Source of the DNA: Marinilabiliaceae bacterium
Lineage (GTDB): Bacteria > Bacteroidota > Bacteroidia > Bacteroidales > Marinilabiliaceae
Direction of reading: 5' to 3'
DNA length: 50,878 bases
NCBI GenBank assembly: GCA_009777175.1
Contig: WRMI01000017.1
Location: forward strand, 1 to 50,878
Made by a program: the position numbers and the translations under genes. Positions within the stretch are counted from its first letter, which is position 1, and each line of letters starts with the position of its first letter. Below the pieces are notes generated by a model. The model was not told the origin of the DNA and did no database searches. It saw only the letters and a program-made list of their open reading frames with translations. Shown here piece by piece: positions 1 through 8,519 of this stretch.

Positions 1-135
1 GCCGGACGTAAAATGTCCTTTATGTCCTCCGAGTCCTTGCAAAATGGTGAAATATCAATTGACATTTCGCATTTGCCAAATGGAGTTTATTTCGTGAAGA
101 TAGGAAAAGAAACAATTAAAATTGTGAAACGATAA
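1..135 (+). CDS. C-terminal end of a T9SS-exported protein (partial)
   Basis: Only the last 44 codons are in the window; frame 1 is open from base 1 to a TAA at 133-135. The peptide has the hallmarks of the type A T9SS C-terminal sorting domain: an AGRK turn, then IDISHLPNGVYFVKI and a basic end (KIVKR). This signal directs a protein through the type IX translocon, where PorU (31270-34743) removes it. The cargo domain lies outside the window, so the function of the protein is unknown. The loop between AGRK and the last strands reads MSFMSSESLQ and is encoded by a repeated TGTCC word that looks like intergenic repeat DNA. The first 50 bases recur almost exactly at 481-531. Confidence 0.85.
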   Translation, partial: AGRKMSFMSSESLQNGEISIDISHLPNGVYFVKIGKETIKIVKR

Positions 136-180
136 CCTTCGTGCGACTTTGTGAAAAAAACCTTTGTGCGCCTTCGGGGT

Positions 181-480
181 AGAATCTTTCTTACCACAAA
201 GGAACACAAAGGTTTCACAAAGGAACACAAAGATTAGATATTAGATTTGAGTATCAAGTATTGAGATTTGAGATTTGATTGAGATTTGAGTATCAAGTAT
301 TGAGTATTGAGTATCAAGTATTGAGTATAAAGTAATTAGTGTAAATTCGTGTAATTAGTGGCTAAAAACCTTATTTTCCTCTGTGAAACTCTGTGTCTTC
401 TCTGTGAAACTCAGTGTAACAAAAAATAAAATATTACACAGAGAAACACAGAGACACAAAGAATAATGGTTAGTGACATC
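181..480. repeat. Intergenic short-repeat field
   Basis: No gene is supported between 136 and 480. The stretch is built from short repeated words: ACAAAGGAACACAAAGG at about 196-236, a TTGAGTATCAAGTA family at about 247-330, and two opposed runs (CTCTGTGAAACTCTGTG near 379 and ACACAGAGAAACACAGAG near 436) that could pair. Close relatives recur at 21170-21300, 22086-22580, 23455-23640, 27430-27555 and 28725-28850. The piece at 421-455 recurs at 535-566. Confidence 0.8.
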
Positions 481-570
481 GCCGGACGTAAAATGTCCTT
501 TATGTCCTCCGAGTCCTTGCAAAATGGCGAAACTAAAAATAAAATATTACACAGAGAAACACCGAGATAG
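481..570 (+). pseudogene. Duplicated fragment of a T9SS sorting-domain gene end
   Basis: Bases 481-531 repeat 1-51 with a single difference (T to C within AAATGGYG). The homologous frame then runs into repeat-derived sequence and stops at TAG 568-570, before any of the IDISHL...YFVKI core. It therefore carries only the AGRK turn and the loop. No start codon or upstream cargo sequence belongs to it. It looks like a by-product of recombination between flanking repeats, because the AAATAAAATATTACACAGAG segment also occurs on both sides. Not expected to be functional. Confidence 0.7.
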
Positions 571-574
571 TGCT

Positions 575-658
575 TATTCACTCATTCACTCATTCACTCA
601 TTCACTCATTTACTCATTTACTCATTCACTCATTCACTTATCCACACATTCACTCATT
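575..658. repeat. Tandem ATTCACTC microrepeat overlapping a gene end
   Basis: About ten imperfect 8-base units (ATTCACTC with TTTACTC variants). The array runs into the 3' end of the histidine kinase gene that stops at 634, and supplies its last codons and stop. Confidence 0.85.
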
Positions 659-2541
659 AACGTAAAGAAAAACGTTGTTCCTATTCCTTCTTTAGATTCA
701 AACCAAATAGTGCCACCGTTCATTTTCACTAAATCTGCGCAAAGTACTAATCCTAACCCTGTTCCGCTTTCGTTGTTGGTGCCTTTTGCGCTTTTTGTTT
801 GAGACAGTTTAAACAAATTGTCCTGAACTTCTTGCGACATGCCTATTCCTGCATCATTCACGGATATAGTAATCATTTTATTGTCGTTTGCCAATTGTGC
901 GGCAATTTTTACTTCGCCTTCTAAGTTAGAATATTTTAAGGCGTTTGTAACCAAGTTTCGCACTATAACAGCAAACATATCTCTGTCGGCAAATACTTGA
1001 TGGTCTTCGCAAAGGTTAGTCAAAGTAATTTTTTTAACATGAGCAATGTTTTGCAAACCAACAGTAATTTCGTCTATTTCTTCTTTAAGGTTGAAAGAAA
1101 CGGGGGATGGCACAATTCTTTGCATTTGATTTTTCGACCATCGAAGTAGGTTATCAAGCAGATTGAAAGTGTCTTCTACACGACTTGAAATATCTTTGAA
1201 AAAGCGTTCGGGCATTTCAGCGTCAAAGTTCTCTAATCTCAACATAGACACCAACGCTGCCATAGGACTGCGGAGGTCGTGCGATATTACTGAGAATAGT
1301 TTATCTTTGACGGTATGCAATTTTTTCAGTTCGCTATTTTTATCGGAAGTTTTTCTGTAAATAACTATAAGCAGTGCGAGTAGCGCAAAAATCAATACTA
1401 ACGCACCTGCCAATATCAGTATCAACTTTTGTTGTTTTTGCTTTTCTAAATGCAATAACTCGTTTTCGTTATCTTTTTGTTCTAATTCGTACCAATTTTT
1501 CATCCTCGCTATATCGATTGATTTACCTACATTGGAAATACTGTCGACAAAACTAAAGTATTCTTTGTGAATTTCAAGTGCGTTCTCGTAGTTTCCTTTT
1601 GCACTCTCAAAGGCAATTCGGGCTCGATAGTTTATTATTTTTGTATTATGATCCATTGCGGGGGCTTCTCCCGCTTTCTCCATATAATATTTTGCTGAAT
1701 CCATCTTATTCAGCACGGCGTATGATTCAGCAAGCAAAGCATATCCAAAGGACATGGTTCTCATTATATCATAAATATTTGAATAAGTTTCGTAAAATTC
1801 CCGCGTCAAGTGCAAATAATACAATGCCTCTTGATGCCGGTTCATCTCAATTAATAATCTTCCGCATTCCAATGCAATTTGAATTTTATTTTCTTCATTT
1901 AGCATTGAATTTTGGAACAAGTCCAAATAATAGTCAAGCAATTCCTGTTTATTTGTAGAAATATTACTCATTGCCCACCCTTTTGTATATTGCGCTGCAA
2001 ATATCCAAAGAGGCATCTGGTCAGTTTGAGGAATTTTTAATGAGTCTAACAGCGTATATGTTGTCAGGTCATACCATTCGGAGGCTGTTTCTAATATTTT
2101 GTCGATATAATACAATATATTTTCTTTGTCTTCAATCAATAGGAAAACCGACATAAGATTATAATAAACCCGACAAAGATACTCCCTGTCATTCAATTGA
2201 ATACAGAGTTTTTCAGCCTTTTTGTAATTCGAATGCACTAAATAAAACTGTCCTGATGACCTGTAATAATTACCGAGTGCCATATATGCTCGTTTTCTGA
2301 CATCATCCAATCCTGCTCTTTGTGTCAAATTAAGTGCTTCCATAATATACATTCTGCACTTTGCAGTATCAGCGAATCGGTACTCGTTAGAAATATCTAT
2401 CAACAAATTGCCTTTTTCATGATTATTTCCTTTGAATGTAGCCAAAACTCGTTCAAGGCTATCAACTCGGGAGGTTTGTGCCGAAAGTAGCGTACACAGC
2501 CACAAACACAGAATAAATGGTATTTTTTTGTGTAAAATCAT
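634..2541 (-). CDS. Membrane sensor histidine kinase with TPR-like periplasmic domain (copy 1)
   Basis: A 635-residue sensor kinase. Residues 1-22 form a signal peptide ending in LSAQ. Residues about 25-350 are helical, TPR-like repeats (for example ALGNYYRSSGQFYLVHSNYK). A membrane helix lies at about 372-396. HisKA follows with the phospho-acceptor His421 in VISHDLRSPM, then the ATPase domain with an N box (N529/N533), a G1 box DAGIG (563-567) and a G2 box GTGLGL. There is no receiver or DNA-binding domain, and no response regulator gene lies nearby, so its partner is elsewhere. It is a tandem paralogue of the gene at 2642-4597. Unlike that copy, its last residues (MSECVDK) are read from the ATTCACTC microrepeat, so the original C-terminus has probably been replaced. 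The ligand is unknown. Confidence 0.9.
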   Translation of the reverse strand: MILHKKIPFILCLWLCTLLSAQTSRVDSLERVLATFKGNNHEKGNLLIDISNEYRFADTAKCRMYIMEALNLTQRAGLDDVRKRAYMALGNYYRSSGQFYLVHSNYKKAEKLCIQLNDREYLCRVYYNLMSVFLLIEDKENILYYIDKILETASEWYDLTTYTLLDSLKIPQTDQMPLWIFAAQYTKGWAMSNISTNKQELLDYYLDLFQNSMLNEENKIQIALECGRLLIEMNRHQEALYYLHLTREFYETYSNIYDIMRTMSFGYALLAESYAVLNKMDSAKYYMEKAGEAPAMDHNTKIINYRARIAFESAKGNYENALEIHKEYFSFVDSISNVGKSIDIARMKNWYELEQKDNENELLHLEKQKQQKLILILAGALVLIFALLALLIVIYRKTSDKNSELKKLHTVKDKLFSVISHDLRSPMAALVSMLRLENFDAEMPERFFKDISSRVEDTFNLLDNLLRWSKNQMQRIVPSPVSFNLKEEIDEITVGLQNIAHVKKITLTNLCEDHQVFADRDMFAVIVRNLVTNALKYSNLEGEVKIAAQLANDNKMITISVNDAGIGMSQEVQDNLFKLSQTKSAKGTNNESGTGLGLVLCADLVKMNGGTIWFESKEGIGTTFFFTLMSECVDK

Positions 2542-2596
2542 AGTATTTAATGAATTAAGAATTATAAATCGGTTTATTTATCGAACAAATTTTTCA

Positions 2597-2625
2597 CAAA
2601 AATACAAATAAGTATAAACAAACAA
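2597..2625 (-). promoter_or_regulatory. Bacteroidetes-type promoter of histidine kinase copy 1
   Basis: On the minus strand, TATTTTTG (2604-2597) matches the TAnnTTTG -7 element, with TTG (2625-2623) 18 nt upstream. It lies 56 bases before the ATG. The leader, including the ATTTTTCACAAAAATA stretch, is shared with copy 2. Confidence 0.6.
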
Positions 2626-2641
2626 AAAATAATTTTCAATT

Positions 2642-4597
2642 TCAATTATTTTCAATTTTCAATGGTAGAGTGAAAGAGAATGTTGAGCCATTTCCTTCTT
2701 TTGAAGTAAACCAAATATTTCCGCCGTTCATTTTCACTAGATCGGCGCATAGCACTAATCCTAATCCGGTGCCAGTTTCGTTGTTAGTGCCTTTTAAACT
2801 TTTAGATTGAGACAGGTTAAACAGATTATTTTGGACTTCTTGCGACATTCCAATTCCTGCATCAATTACAGATATAATCATTTTGTTGTCGTTTGCCACT
2901 TGTGAAGTAATTTTAACTTCGCCCTCATCATAGGAGTATTTTATTGCGTTTATTGTCAAGTTACGCACAACTACGGCAAACATATCTTTGTCGGCAAATA
3001 TGTTATGGTCTTCGCAAAGGTTGGTGAGGTTTATTTTTTTGGATTGAGCAATGTTTTTGACAACCTCCATTATTTTTTCTATTTCTACTCTAACGTTGAA
3101 ACATACCGGGGACGGCACTATTCTTTGCATTTGGCTTTTGGACCATCGGAGCAGGTTGTCAAGCAGACTGAATGTATCATCAACTCGACTTGAAATATCT
3201 TTGAAAAACTGTCTCTGCATTTCAGGGTCTAATCTTTTTTTGTTGGCGATTCTGAGTACTGATGTCAATGATGCCATTGGACTGCGGAGGTCGTGCGATA
3301 TTACGGAGAAAAGTTTGTCTTTAACTGAATGCAATTTTTTCAGTTCGATATTCTTTTCTGATGTTTTTCTGTAAAGTAAGATTAAAAGGGCAAGCAGCAC
3401 AAAAATCAAAATTAAAGATATTGTCAGAATCAGTATCAATTTTTTCTGTTTTTGCTTTTCATGATTCAATATTTCGAGTTTATTGTCTAATAGTTCCAAT
3501 TCGTTCCAATTATTTAAACGAGCAATTTCCGCTGACTTCCTAATTTTTTCTATACTGTCTGTAAAATGAAAGAATTCAATGTTGATTTTTAAGGCGTTGG
3601 AATAATTACCTTTGGCTTTCTCGGTTGCGATACATGCACTATAATAGAACAATTTATTATAATAACTCATTGACCAATTTAAATCTGTTGAAATAACTTC
3701 TTGTGATTTTTTTAAATAATAAATTGCAGAATCAGGTTGCTGTAACATGGCAAATGTTTCTGCAAAAAGTGCATAAAAAATTGGCATCGTATTTGCGTAC
3801 TCACTGTTTATATCTGTTTTGTAAAGTTTTCTAACTGTATTCATATAATGTAACGCATCCTGCGGGCTGTTCATAAGTCTGTATATATATGCACAATCTA
3901 ACAAAAGAGTAATTTTCATACCTAATAATTGAGGCATCGACTCTAATTTTTGCAACATATTTAGGCAAAATTCCAAACTTTCTTGTAGATTAATATTTTC
4001 AGAAACACTAAGCGTCAATTTCGACCCTTTTAAGTATTGTGCAAAAAATATCCACAAAGGCATTGGATTGTATGGACTCATTCTTAATGTATCATAAGGT
4101 TGTAACGTGTTCAGGTCGTACCTTTCAGCCGCTGTTTCCAAAAATTTATCTGCATAATAGTCAATATTTTGTCTGTCTCTAATTTCGTGTGAATCAAAAA
4201 CTCTCATCATATTGTAATAAATACGCTCTAAATATTCGCCGTCATTTAATTCGATACAAAGTTTTTCAGATTTTTTGTAATTAGTAAACGCTAAATAATA
4301 TTGCCCAGTTGAGAAATAAAAATTTCCAAGACTTGTGTATGCCCTTTTTTCAACATGTTTCAACCCTGATTTTTGTGCCAAATTGATTGCTTCCATAATA
4401 TATGCCTTCATTTGAACACTATCACCATTCTGATAATAGGCATTGGATAAATCAATAAACAGATTACCTTTATCAAGGTTATTGCCACTAAAAGTAGACA
4501 AAACGCGTTGAAGGCTATCAACTATAGAGGTCTGTGCCGAAAGTAGTGTACACAAGCATAACCCCAGAATAAATGGTATTTTTTTTCGTAAAATCAT
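2642..4597 (-). CDS. Membrane sensor histidine kinase with TPR-like periplasmic domain (copy 2)
   Basis: A 651-residue paralogue of the kinase at 634-2541 with the same order: signal peptide (1-22), TPR-like region (about 25-365), coiled segment, membrane helix (about 387-410), HisKA with His435 in VISHDLRSPM, then HATPase_c with an N box (N546/N550), DAGIG (579-583) and GTGLGLVL. It ends in a normal strand plus tail (FTLPLKIENN). Each gene has its own predicted promoter, so they need not be co-transcribed. Similarity is highest in the kinase core and signal peptide and lower in the sensor half, which suggests divergence in what is sensed. No cognate regulator is adjacent. Confidence 0.9.
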   Translation of the reverse strand: MILRKKIPFILGLCLCTLLSAQTSIVDSLQRVLSTFSGNNLDKGNLFIDLSNAYYQNGDSVQMKAYIMEAINLAQKSGLKHVEKRAYTSLGNFYFSTGQYYLAFTNYKKSEKLCIELNDGEYLERIYYNMMRVFDSHEIRDRQNIDYYADKFLETAAERYDLNTLQPYDTLRMSPYNPMPLWIFFAQYLKGSKLTLSVSENINLQESLEFCLNMLQKLESMPQLLGMKITLLLDCAYIYRLMNSPQDALHYMNTVRKLYKTDINSEYANTMPIFYALFAETFAMLQQPDSAIYYLKKSQEVISTDLNWSMSYYNKLFYYSACIATEKAKGNYSNALKINIEFFHFTDSIEKIRKSAEIARLNNWNELELLDNKLEILNHEKQKQKKLILILTISLILIFVLLALLILLYRKTSEKNIELKKLHSVKDKLFSVISHDLRSPMASLTSVLRIANKKRLDPEMQRQFFKDISSRVDDTFSLLDNLLRWSKSQMQRIVPSPVCFNVRVEIEKIMEVVKNIAQSKKINLTNLCEDHNIFADKDMFAVVVRNLTINAIKYSYDEGEVKITSQVANDNKMIISVIDAGIGMSQEVQNNLFNLSQSKSLKGTNNETGTGLGLVLCADLVKMNGGNIWFTSKEGNGSTFSFTLPLKIENN

Positions 4598-4652
4598 AAT
4601 ATTTAATGAATTAAAAATTATTCATCTGTTTATTTATCGAAGAAATTTTTCA

Positions 4653-4682
4653 CAAAAATAGTTATAAGAATAAAAATACCAA
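4653..4682 (-). promoter_or_regulatory. Bacteroidetes-type promoter of histidine kinase copy 2
   Basis: Minus-strand TATTTTTG (4660-4653) with TTG (4682-4680) 19 nt upstream, 55 bases before the start codon. The distance and flanking sequence match the promoter of copy 1. Confidence 0.6.
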
Positions 4683-4772
4683 AAAATAATTTCATATTTC
4701 TTTTATTCGTTTCTGCAAGTATTTGATATTATTCATATAACACATTTACATTTTGGAAAATTGAAATCTTTT

Positions 4773-5293
4773 ATCAAGATTCCTCACTTCGTTCGGAATG
4801 ACTGTATCAGTCTGTAAATGATGGTGGGAAAAAGGGTATCAAGATTCCTCACTTCGTTCGGAATGACTGAATCAGTCTGTAAATGATGGTGGGAAAAAGG
4901 GTATCAAGATTCCTCACTTCGTTCGGAATGACTAAATCAGTCTGTAAATGATGGTGGGAAAAATGGTGCGGCGAAACCGTACCCTTTTTCCCACCATTTC
5001 CCTTATAACGGACAGTTATTCCGAATGGAACAAAGTGAAATGAGGAATCTGAATATATGCTTTTACAATTGAAATCTTTTATCAAGATTCCTCACTTCGT
5101 TCGGAATGACTGAATCAGTTTGTAAATGATGGTGGGAAAAAGGGTATCAAGATTCCTCACTTCGTTCGGAATGACTGAATCAGTTTGTAAATGATGGTGG
5201 GAAAAAGGGTGCGGCGAAACCGTACCCTTTTTTCCACCATTTCCCTTATAACGGACAGTCATTCCGAATGGAACAAAGTGAAATGAGGAATCT
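4773..5293. repeat. Tandem MITE-like palindromic repeat cluster
   Basis: Two copies of a composite element. Each has two or three direct 65-base units beginning ATCAAGATTCCTCACTTCG (4773, 4838, 4903; 5081, 5146), then a GC-richer centre (GGTGCGGCGAAACCGTACC) and an inverted arm ending TGAGGAATCT (5050 and 5293). The outer arms and the GGTGGGAAAAAGGG / CCCTTTTTCCCACC arms are inverted repeats, so single strands could form long hairpins. A tail, ATATATGCTTTTACAATT, follows both. A related single copy lies at 36045-36190. Open frames inside it are not credible genes. No transposase is present, so any mobility would have to be in trans. Confidence 0.85.
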
Positions 5294-5428
5294 GAATATA
5301 TGCTTTTACAATTAACTAAACAAAAAATGTTGTCACTTAAATTCCAAGAGTAAAAGAATTCTGATTTTTATTTTTTATCGGTATGAAATAGTTTTAACTT
5401 CTCATTGTTAGTGCTAACTTTTTATCTA

Positions 5429-6451
5429 TCATATTTTTACATTTTTACAATAATACCGCCCCCAGAATTTATACTTTGTCAACGATGTGAATGAGATAAT
5501 TTTTGCAATTATTCGATTTTTTAGCAATAGATGTTGAAATCGGTACAACAAAAAGAGTAAACCAAAAAACAAAAGAACATCAAAAGTCAAAAATTCGACA
5601 AGCCGATAGTGAAAAAAACTTGGCAATAACCCCATAAGTATTGCGCTTCCTGCTATCCACAAATAGAAAACTAATCCTACCAAACCGTGCGCCGCTTCGA
5701 TGGCACTTGCAGGACAAATATTCATACATTTGAGGCAACTTTCGCATTTGATTGTCCAAAAAGGACGTTGATTAACAATTTTAATTGCTTTTACGGGACA
5801 CTCTTTTATGCAAAGGTTACAGTTATTGCATTTGTGCGAGGCGTACAACGTTTTCGACATAAAATATCTGCCCCAAAAGAGATACATAAATGACGGAAGT
5901 CCAACGATAATGTCAGCGATAATGCGTCTTAATGCGGCAAAATCATTCTTGCTTGCATATAATTTTTCAAAATGTTTTTTAACAATCGCATGGTTTTTTT
6001 CAAAAACAAATTGAGCCGATTTTTCACTCATGGCAGGGTGCAGAGAAATAAAGTTTGTGGGCATATCGAAAATAATTTGTCCTGTAATTTTATATTTTTT
6101 TATCCTCAAAACTGCAGACGAAAAGATAAAAGCGGCACCCGCCAAACCGGGCATAATGAAACGACCTATTTTTACTCCGCCTGCGGTACACATCAATGCC
6201 ACACGGTTCGTGCCTTTGGGAAATCTGCATATAAAATCAAGCACTAATTTCGAATAATTAAATCCGTGAATAGGAGCAATAAAAATGAGAAAATCTTCAG
6301 GATTTATGTAATCTATTGCTTTAACGTCTGTTTTGGCAATATCGAACAGTTGACAATCAATATTTTTTTTGGCTGCCAATTCGGAAAACCATAGAGATAT
6401 TTGCTTTGCATTACCCGTGCCCGAAAAATAGAATATCTTTATTGATTTCAT
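5429..6451 (-). CDS. EFR1-family ferredoxin/flavodoxin-like membrane protein
   Basis: 340 residues. The N-terminal flavodoxin-like fold starts with the FMN phosphate-loop signature FSGTGNA (9-15). Two 4Fe-4S motifs follow: Cys208/211/214/218 (CNNCNLCIKECP) and Cys236/239/242/246 (CESCLKCMNICP). The C-terminal part (about 253-305) has two hydrophobic membrane helices. This is the arrangement of the EFRO/EFR1 ferredoxin family, thought to move electrons between flavin and Fe-S carriers in anaerobes; the redox partner is unknown. The family assignment is firm and the role is inferred. It lies upstream of nothing obviously related and 18 bases downstream of the small membrane-protein gene. Confidence 0.85.
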   Translation of the reverse strand: MKSIKIFYFSGTGNAKQISLWFSELAAKKNIDCQLFDIAKTDVKAIDYINPEDFLIFIAPIHGFNYSKLVLDFICRFPKGTNRVALMCTAGGVKIGRFIMPGLAGAAFIFSSAVLRIKKYKITGQIIFDMPTNFISLHPAMSEKSAQFVFEKNHAIVKKHFEKLYASKNDFAALRRIIADIIVGLPSFMYLFWGRYFMSKTLYASHKCNNCNLCIKECPVKAIKIVNQRPFWTIKCESCLKCMNICPASAIEAAHGLVGLVFYLWIAGSAILMGLLPSFFHYRLVEFLTFDVLLFFGLLFLLYRFQHLLLKNRIIAKIISFTSLTKYKFWGRYYCKNVKI

Positions 6452-6469
6452 GTTTCTGATGTTTAATGA

Positions 6470-6835
6470 TTATATAATACGCCATAAAACTAAGAATAAG
6501 CCCACAAAAAATATTACTGAAAACAGAGTTTTATTATGTTTTGCAAGCCATTTTGGTAAAAATATATCAAAATTGATTGAGTGGTTATTAACGCTGTATT
6601 TGTTTGCAATAGAAGTTAATGGACATTTCCATTTATTTACTGAAAGTACAATACCTTCAAATAAAACTGCCCCAATACAAAACCAAACCAACTTGTTGAC
6701 TTTATTGAATACTCCCGCATAACATACATACATAATGGCGATTACAAAAATAGACCATATTATTGTATGAATAAGTTTAATGAATATAAGTTTCTTATTT
6801 TCAATGTTTTTAGCCATACTATTACGTTTTGTCAT
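6470..6835 (-). CDS. Small membrane protein of unknown function
   Basis: 121 residues with three or four hydrophobic segments (about 16-42, 46-66 and 103-120) and a short KWKCPLTSIA motif between them. This resembles the conserved CPLT turn of some small DUF2784-type membrane proteins, but I cannot assign the family. The start at 6835 is chosen because its ATG overlaps the stop of the upstream acetyltransferase gene (ATGA), which suggests translational coupling; a second Met at codon 7 is possible. Probably in one transcript with its neighbours. Confidence 0.65.
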   Translation of the reverse strand: MTKRNSMAKNIENKKLIFIKLIHTIIWSIFVIAIMYVCYAGVFNKVNKLVWFCIGAVLFEGIVLSVNKWKCPLTSIANKYSVNNHSINFDIFLPKWLAKHNKTLFSVIFFVGLFLVLWRII

Positions 6836-7341
6836 TCGTTAATGTCTGCAAATTTATGTTTCATCGGTATAAAACGAATACCATTTTTCTGTTGTTGGGT
6901 GTCTGTTGCCACAAATCCTAATTTTTTGTATACTTCTACTGCGTACAATGAAGAATTTACAGTTATTTCCGAGTAGTTATTATTTTTTGCATATTCAATG
7001 ACTTTTTGATAAAGAGCGCGCGCAATACCTTGTCTATGATACTTTTTGTCAACAAAGAGCAACGATATATGGGTAGAATGTTTTGTGGCAATCATTCCGA
7101 CAATTTTGCCATTGTTAAAACATCCCCACATCAACATTTCAGATTTATCCAATAACCGCTTAATAGAAGAATATTCGAAATAATTCTGAAATTCCCTCAC
7201 TCCTTCGGCGCTGTGTTGATATGCCTCAAACTCTTCAAATACTCTCCATATTAATTGCAGAACATTTGAACTTTTAAGCGTATCTGTCGTAATTTCAGTA
7301 ATTGAGTATGGAAAATCTATTATATTTTCTTTTATTTCCAT
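6832..7341 (-). CDS. GNAT-family N-acetyltransferase
   Basis: 169 residues. The acetyl-CoA binding motif A is visible as ISLLFVDKKYHRQGIARAL (about 92-110), with the Q/R-x-x-G-x-A loop, followed by a typical VNSSLYAVEVYKKLGF motif B region near the end. Such enzymes move an acetyl group from acetyl-CoA to an amine; the substrate cannot be told from the sequence. Its stop overlaps the next gene's start by 4 bases. The predicted cytosolic protein is of usual family length. Confidence 0.85.
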   Translation of the reverse strand: MEIKENIIDFPYSITEITTDTLKSSNVLQLIWRVFEEFEAYQHSAEGVREFQNYFEYSSIKRLLDKSEMLMWGCFNNGKIVGMIATKHSTHISLLFVDKKYHRQGIARALYQKVIEYAKNNNYSEITVNSSLYAVEVYKKLGFVATDTQQQKNGIRFIPMKHKFADINE

Positions 7342-7481
7342 AATTTTTGTGTTCTTTGCTTACGATATATAATTTAATGTAAACTTGATTCCAATACGAA
7401 AAGTCATATTATTTTATCATAAGGGTAGCAAAGTGATAGAAAACACTTTTTAGAGTGGACTAAAACTTCAATTCCTTTCAT

Positions 7482-7997
7482 CTACTCCTTAATAAGCCCA
7501 TAATAATGTAAGTCTATTGTCTTTCCGTTCTTTATTGCTGATTTCTTTAATATTGCTTCCCGAACAAAACCTGCTTTTTCCAAAACTCGCATGGAGGCAA
7601 TGTTAAACTCAAATACCGGTGCAAAAATCTTTGTAACCGGAAAATTTTCAAATGTATATTTAACCATTTGTTTTACAGCACTGCTCATAATTCCCCGATT
7701 CCAATATTTTTCGCCAAGCCAATAGCCGATTTCCGTTGTAATGGCATGAACGTCTGTTTGTGGAACGATGCCGATACCTCCAACCGCTTCTCCTTCTATC
7801 TCTATCGCAAAATCGGTCAAAGGTTCCGGCTTGTTAAGTACCATTTGAATAAAATCTTGCGCATCTTTTTCAGTATATGGATGCGGAAAATAATCACGAA
7901 CATTATTCCAAATATTGATATTGTTTGCATTTTCGGCAAGTGACTTAATGTCTGATAACTGCCATTTTCTTAGTAAAAAGTCTGGTTTCATTTCCAT
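7482..7997 (-). CDS. RimJ/RimL-like GNAT acetyltransferase
   Basis: 171 residues with the layout of the RimJ/RimL-type GNAT enzymes (Acetyltransf_3): LRKWQLSDIKSLAENAN at the N-terminus, EIGYWLGEKYWNRGIMSSAV for the cofactor loop (about 91-110), and NIASMRVLEKAGFVREAIL near the end. It would acetylate an N-terminal or other amine; the actual substrate is unknown. The start ATG overlaps the end of the DUF3788 gene by 10 bases, so the two are probably translated together. It is not closely similar to the GNAT at 6832-7341. Confidence 0.85.
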   Translation of the reverse strand: MEMKPDFLLRKWQLSDIKSLAENANNINIWNNVRDYFPHPYTEKDAQDFIQMVLNKPEPLTDFAIEIEGEAVGGIGIVPQTDVHAITTEIGYWLGEKYWNRGIMSSAVKQMVKYTFENFPVTKIFAPVFEFNIASMRVLEKAGFVREAILKKSAIKNGKTIDLHYYGLIKE

Positions 7998-8410
7998 TCT
8001 TTTTTAAGTTTTATTATTTTCAGCAAATCGGCTAACTGCTCATGTCTGTCAATACTGATAAGCATAGGGAGCAATTTCCCGACGGGTTTCATACGGCAAA
8101 AGTCTTCTTTGATTTGTTCTGAAATTTCTAACTCAGCAATACTTTCAAGATGTTTTTCAGTAAAAAAGAATGTAGTTTTGAAAAATCCTTCCCATACCGA
8201 AAGCCAAAATACTGTTTTTTTCTTGTTGCAAACTTTGCAAAGCCATGATTTGCCGTCATTGTAATAATTCCAATCAAGAGTTAAAGCAAATTCGCCTTGC
8301 GTTACTTGCATTTCCAACTCTTCCCACACATTATAAACTTCGCCAAGAACATCTTTTAAGACTTCTTTTGACGGATAAATTTCCTGTTCTCTTAATAATT
8401 GTATTTCCAT
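7988..8410 (-). CDS. DUF3788 family protein
   Basis: 140 residues matching the DUF3788 pattern: a basic, aromatic core (DGKSWLCKVCNKKKTVFWLS, about 52-71) followed by VWEGFFKTTFFFTEKH and a C-terminal helix of Leu/Lys heptads. No signal peptide, so probably cytosolic. The family has no established function. It sits upstream of and overlaps a GNAT gene; DUF3788 genes near acetyltransferases and other small regulators are common in Bacteroidetes and Firmicutes. Confidence 0.8.
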   Translation of the reverse strand: MEIQLLREQEIYPSKEVLKDVLGEVYNVWEELEMQVTQGEFALTLDWNYYNDGKSWLCKVCNKKKTVFWLSVWEGFFKTTFFFTEKHLESIAELEISEQIKEDFCRMKPVGKLLPMLISIDRHEQLADLLKIIKLKKEWK

Positions 8411-8519
8411 ATTTTATTTTATTTTGTTTTTTGTATCAATTTTTTTCCTCGCTTGCGCTAAACTGCTCAGTTGTGGGCAATGTTTTCAATTCTCCTTTTT
8501 GGATTATTCATACATAATT

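Noticed and set aside
473..802. Plus-strand open frame of 109 codons starting GTG
   Set aside because: It runs through the duplicated sorting-domain fragment in the wrong frame and the ATTCACTC array (repeated SLIHSFTH), then into the antisense of the histidine kinase.
4849..5085. 78-codon open frame in the palindromic repeats
   Set aside because: Made entirely of repeat units; no domain, and the same frame is broken in other copies.
4773..5293. Possible CRISPR array
   Set aside because: Units of 65 bases are adjacent without unique spacers, and arms are inverted; no cas genes in the window.
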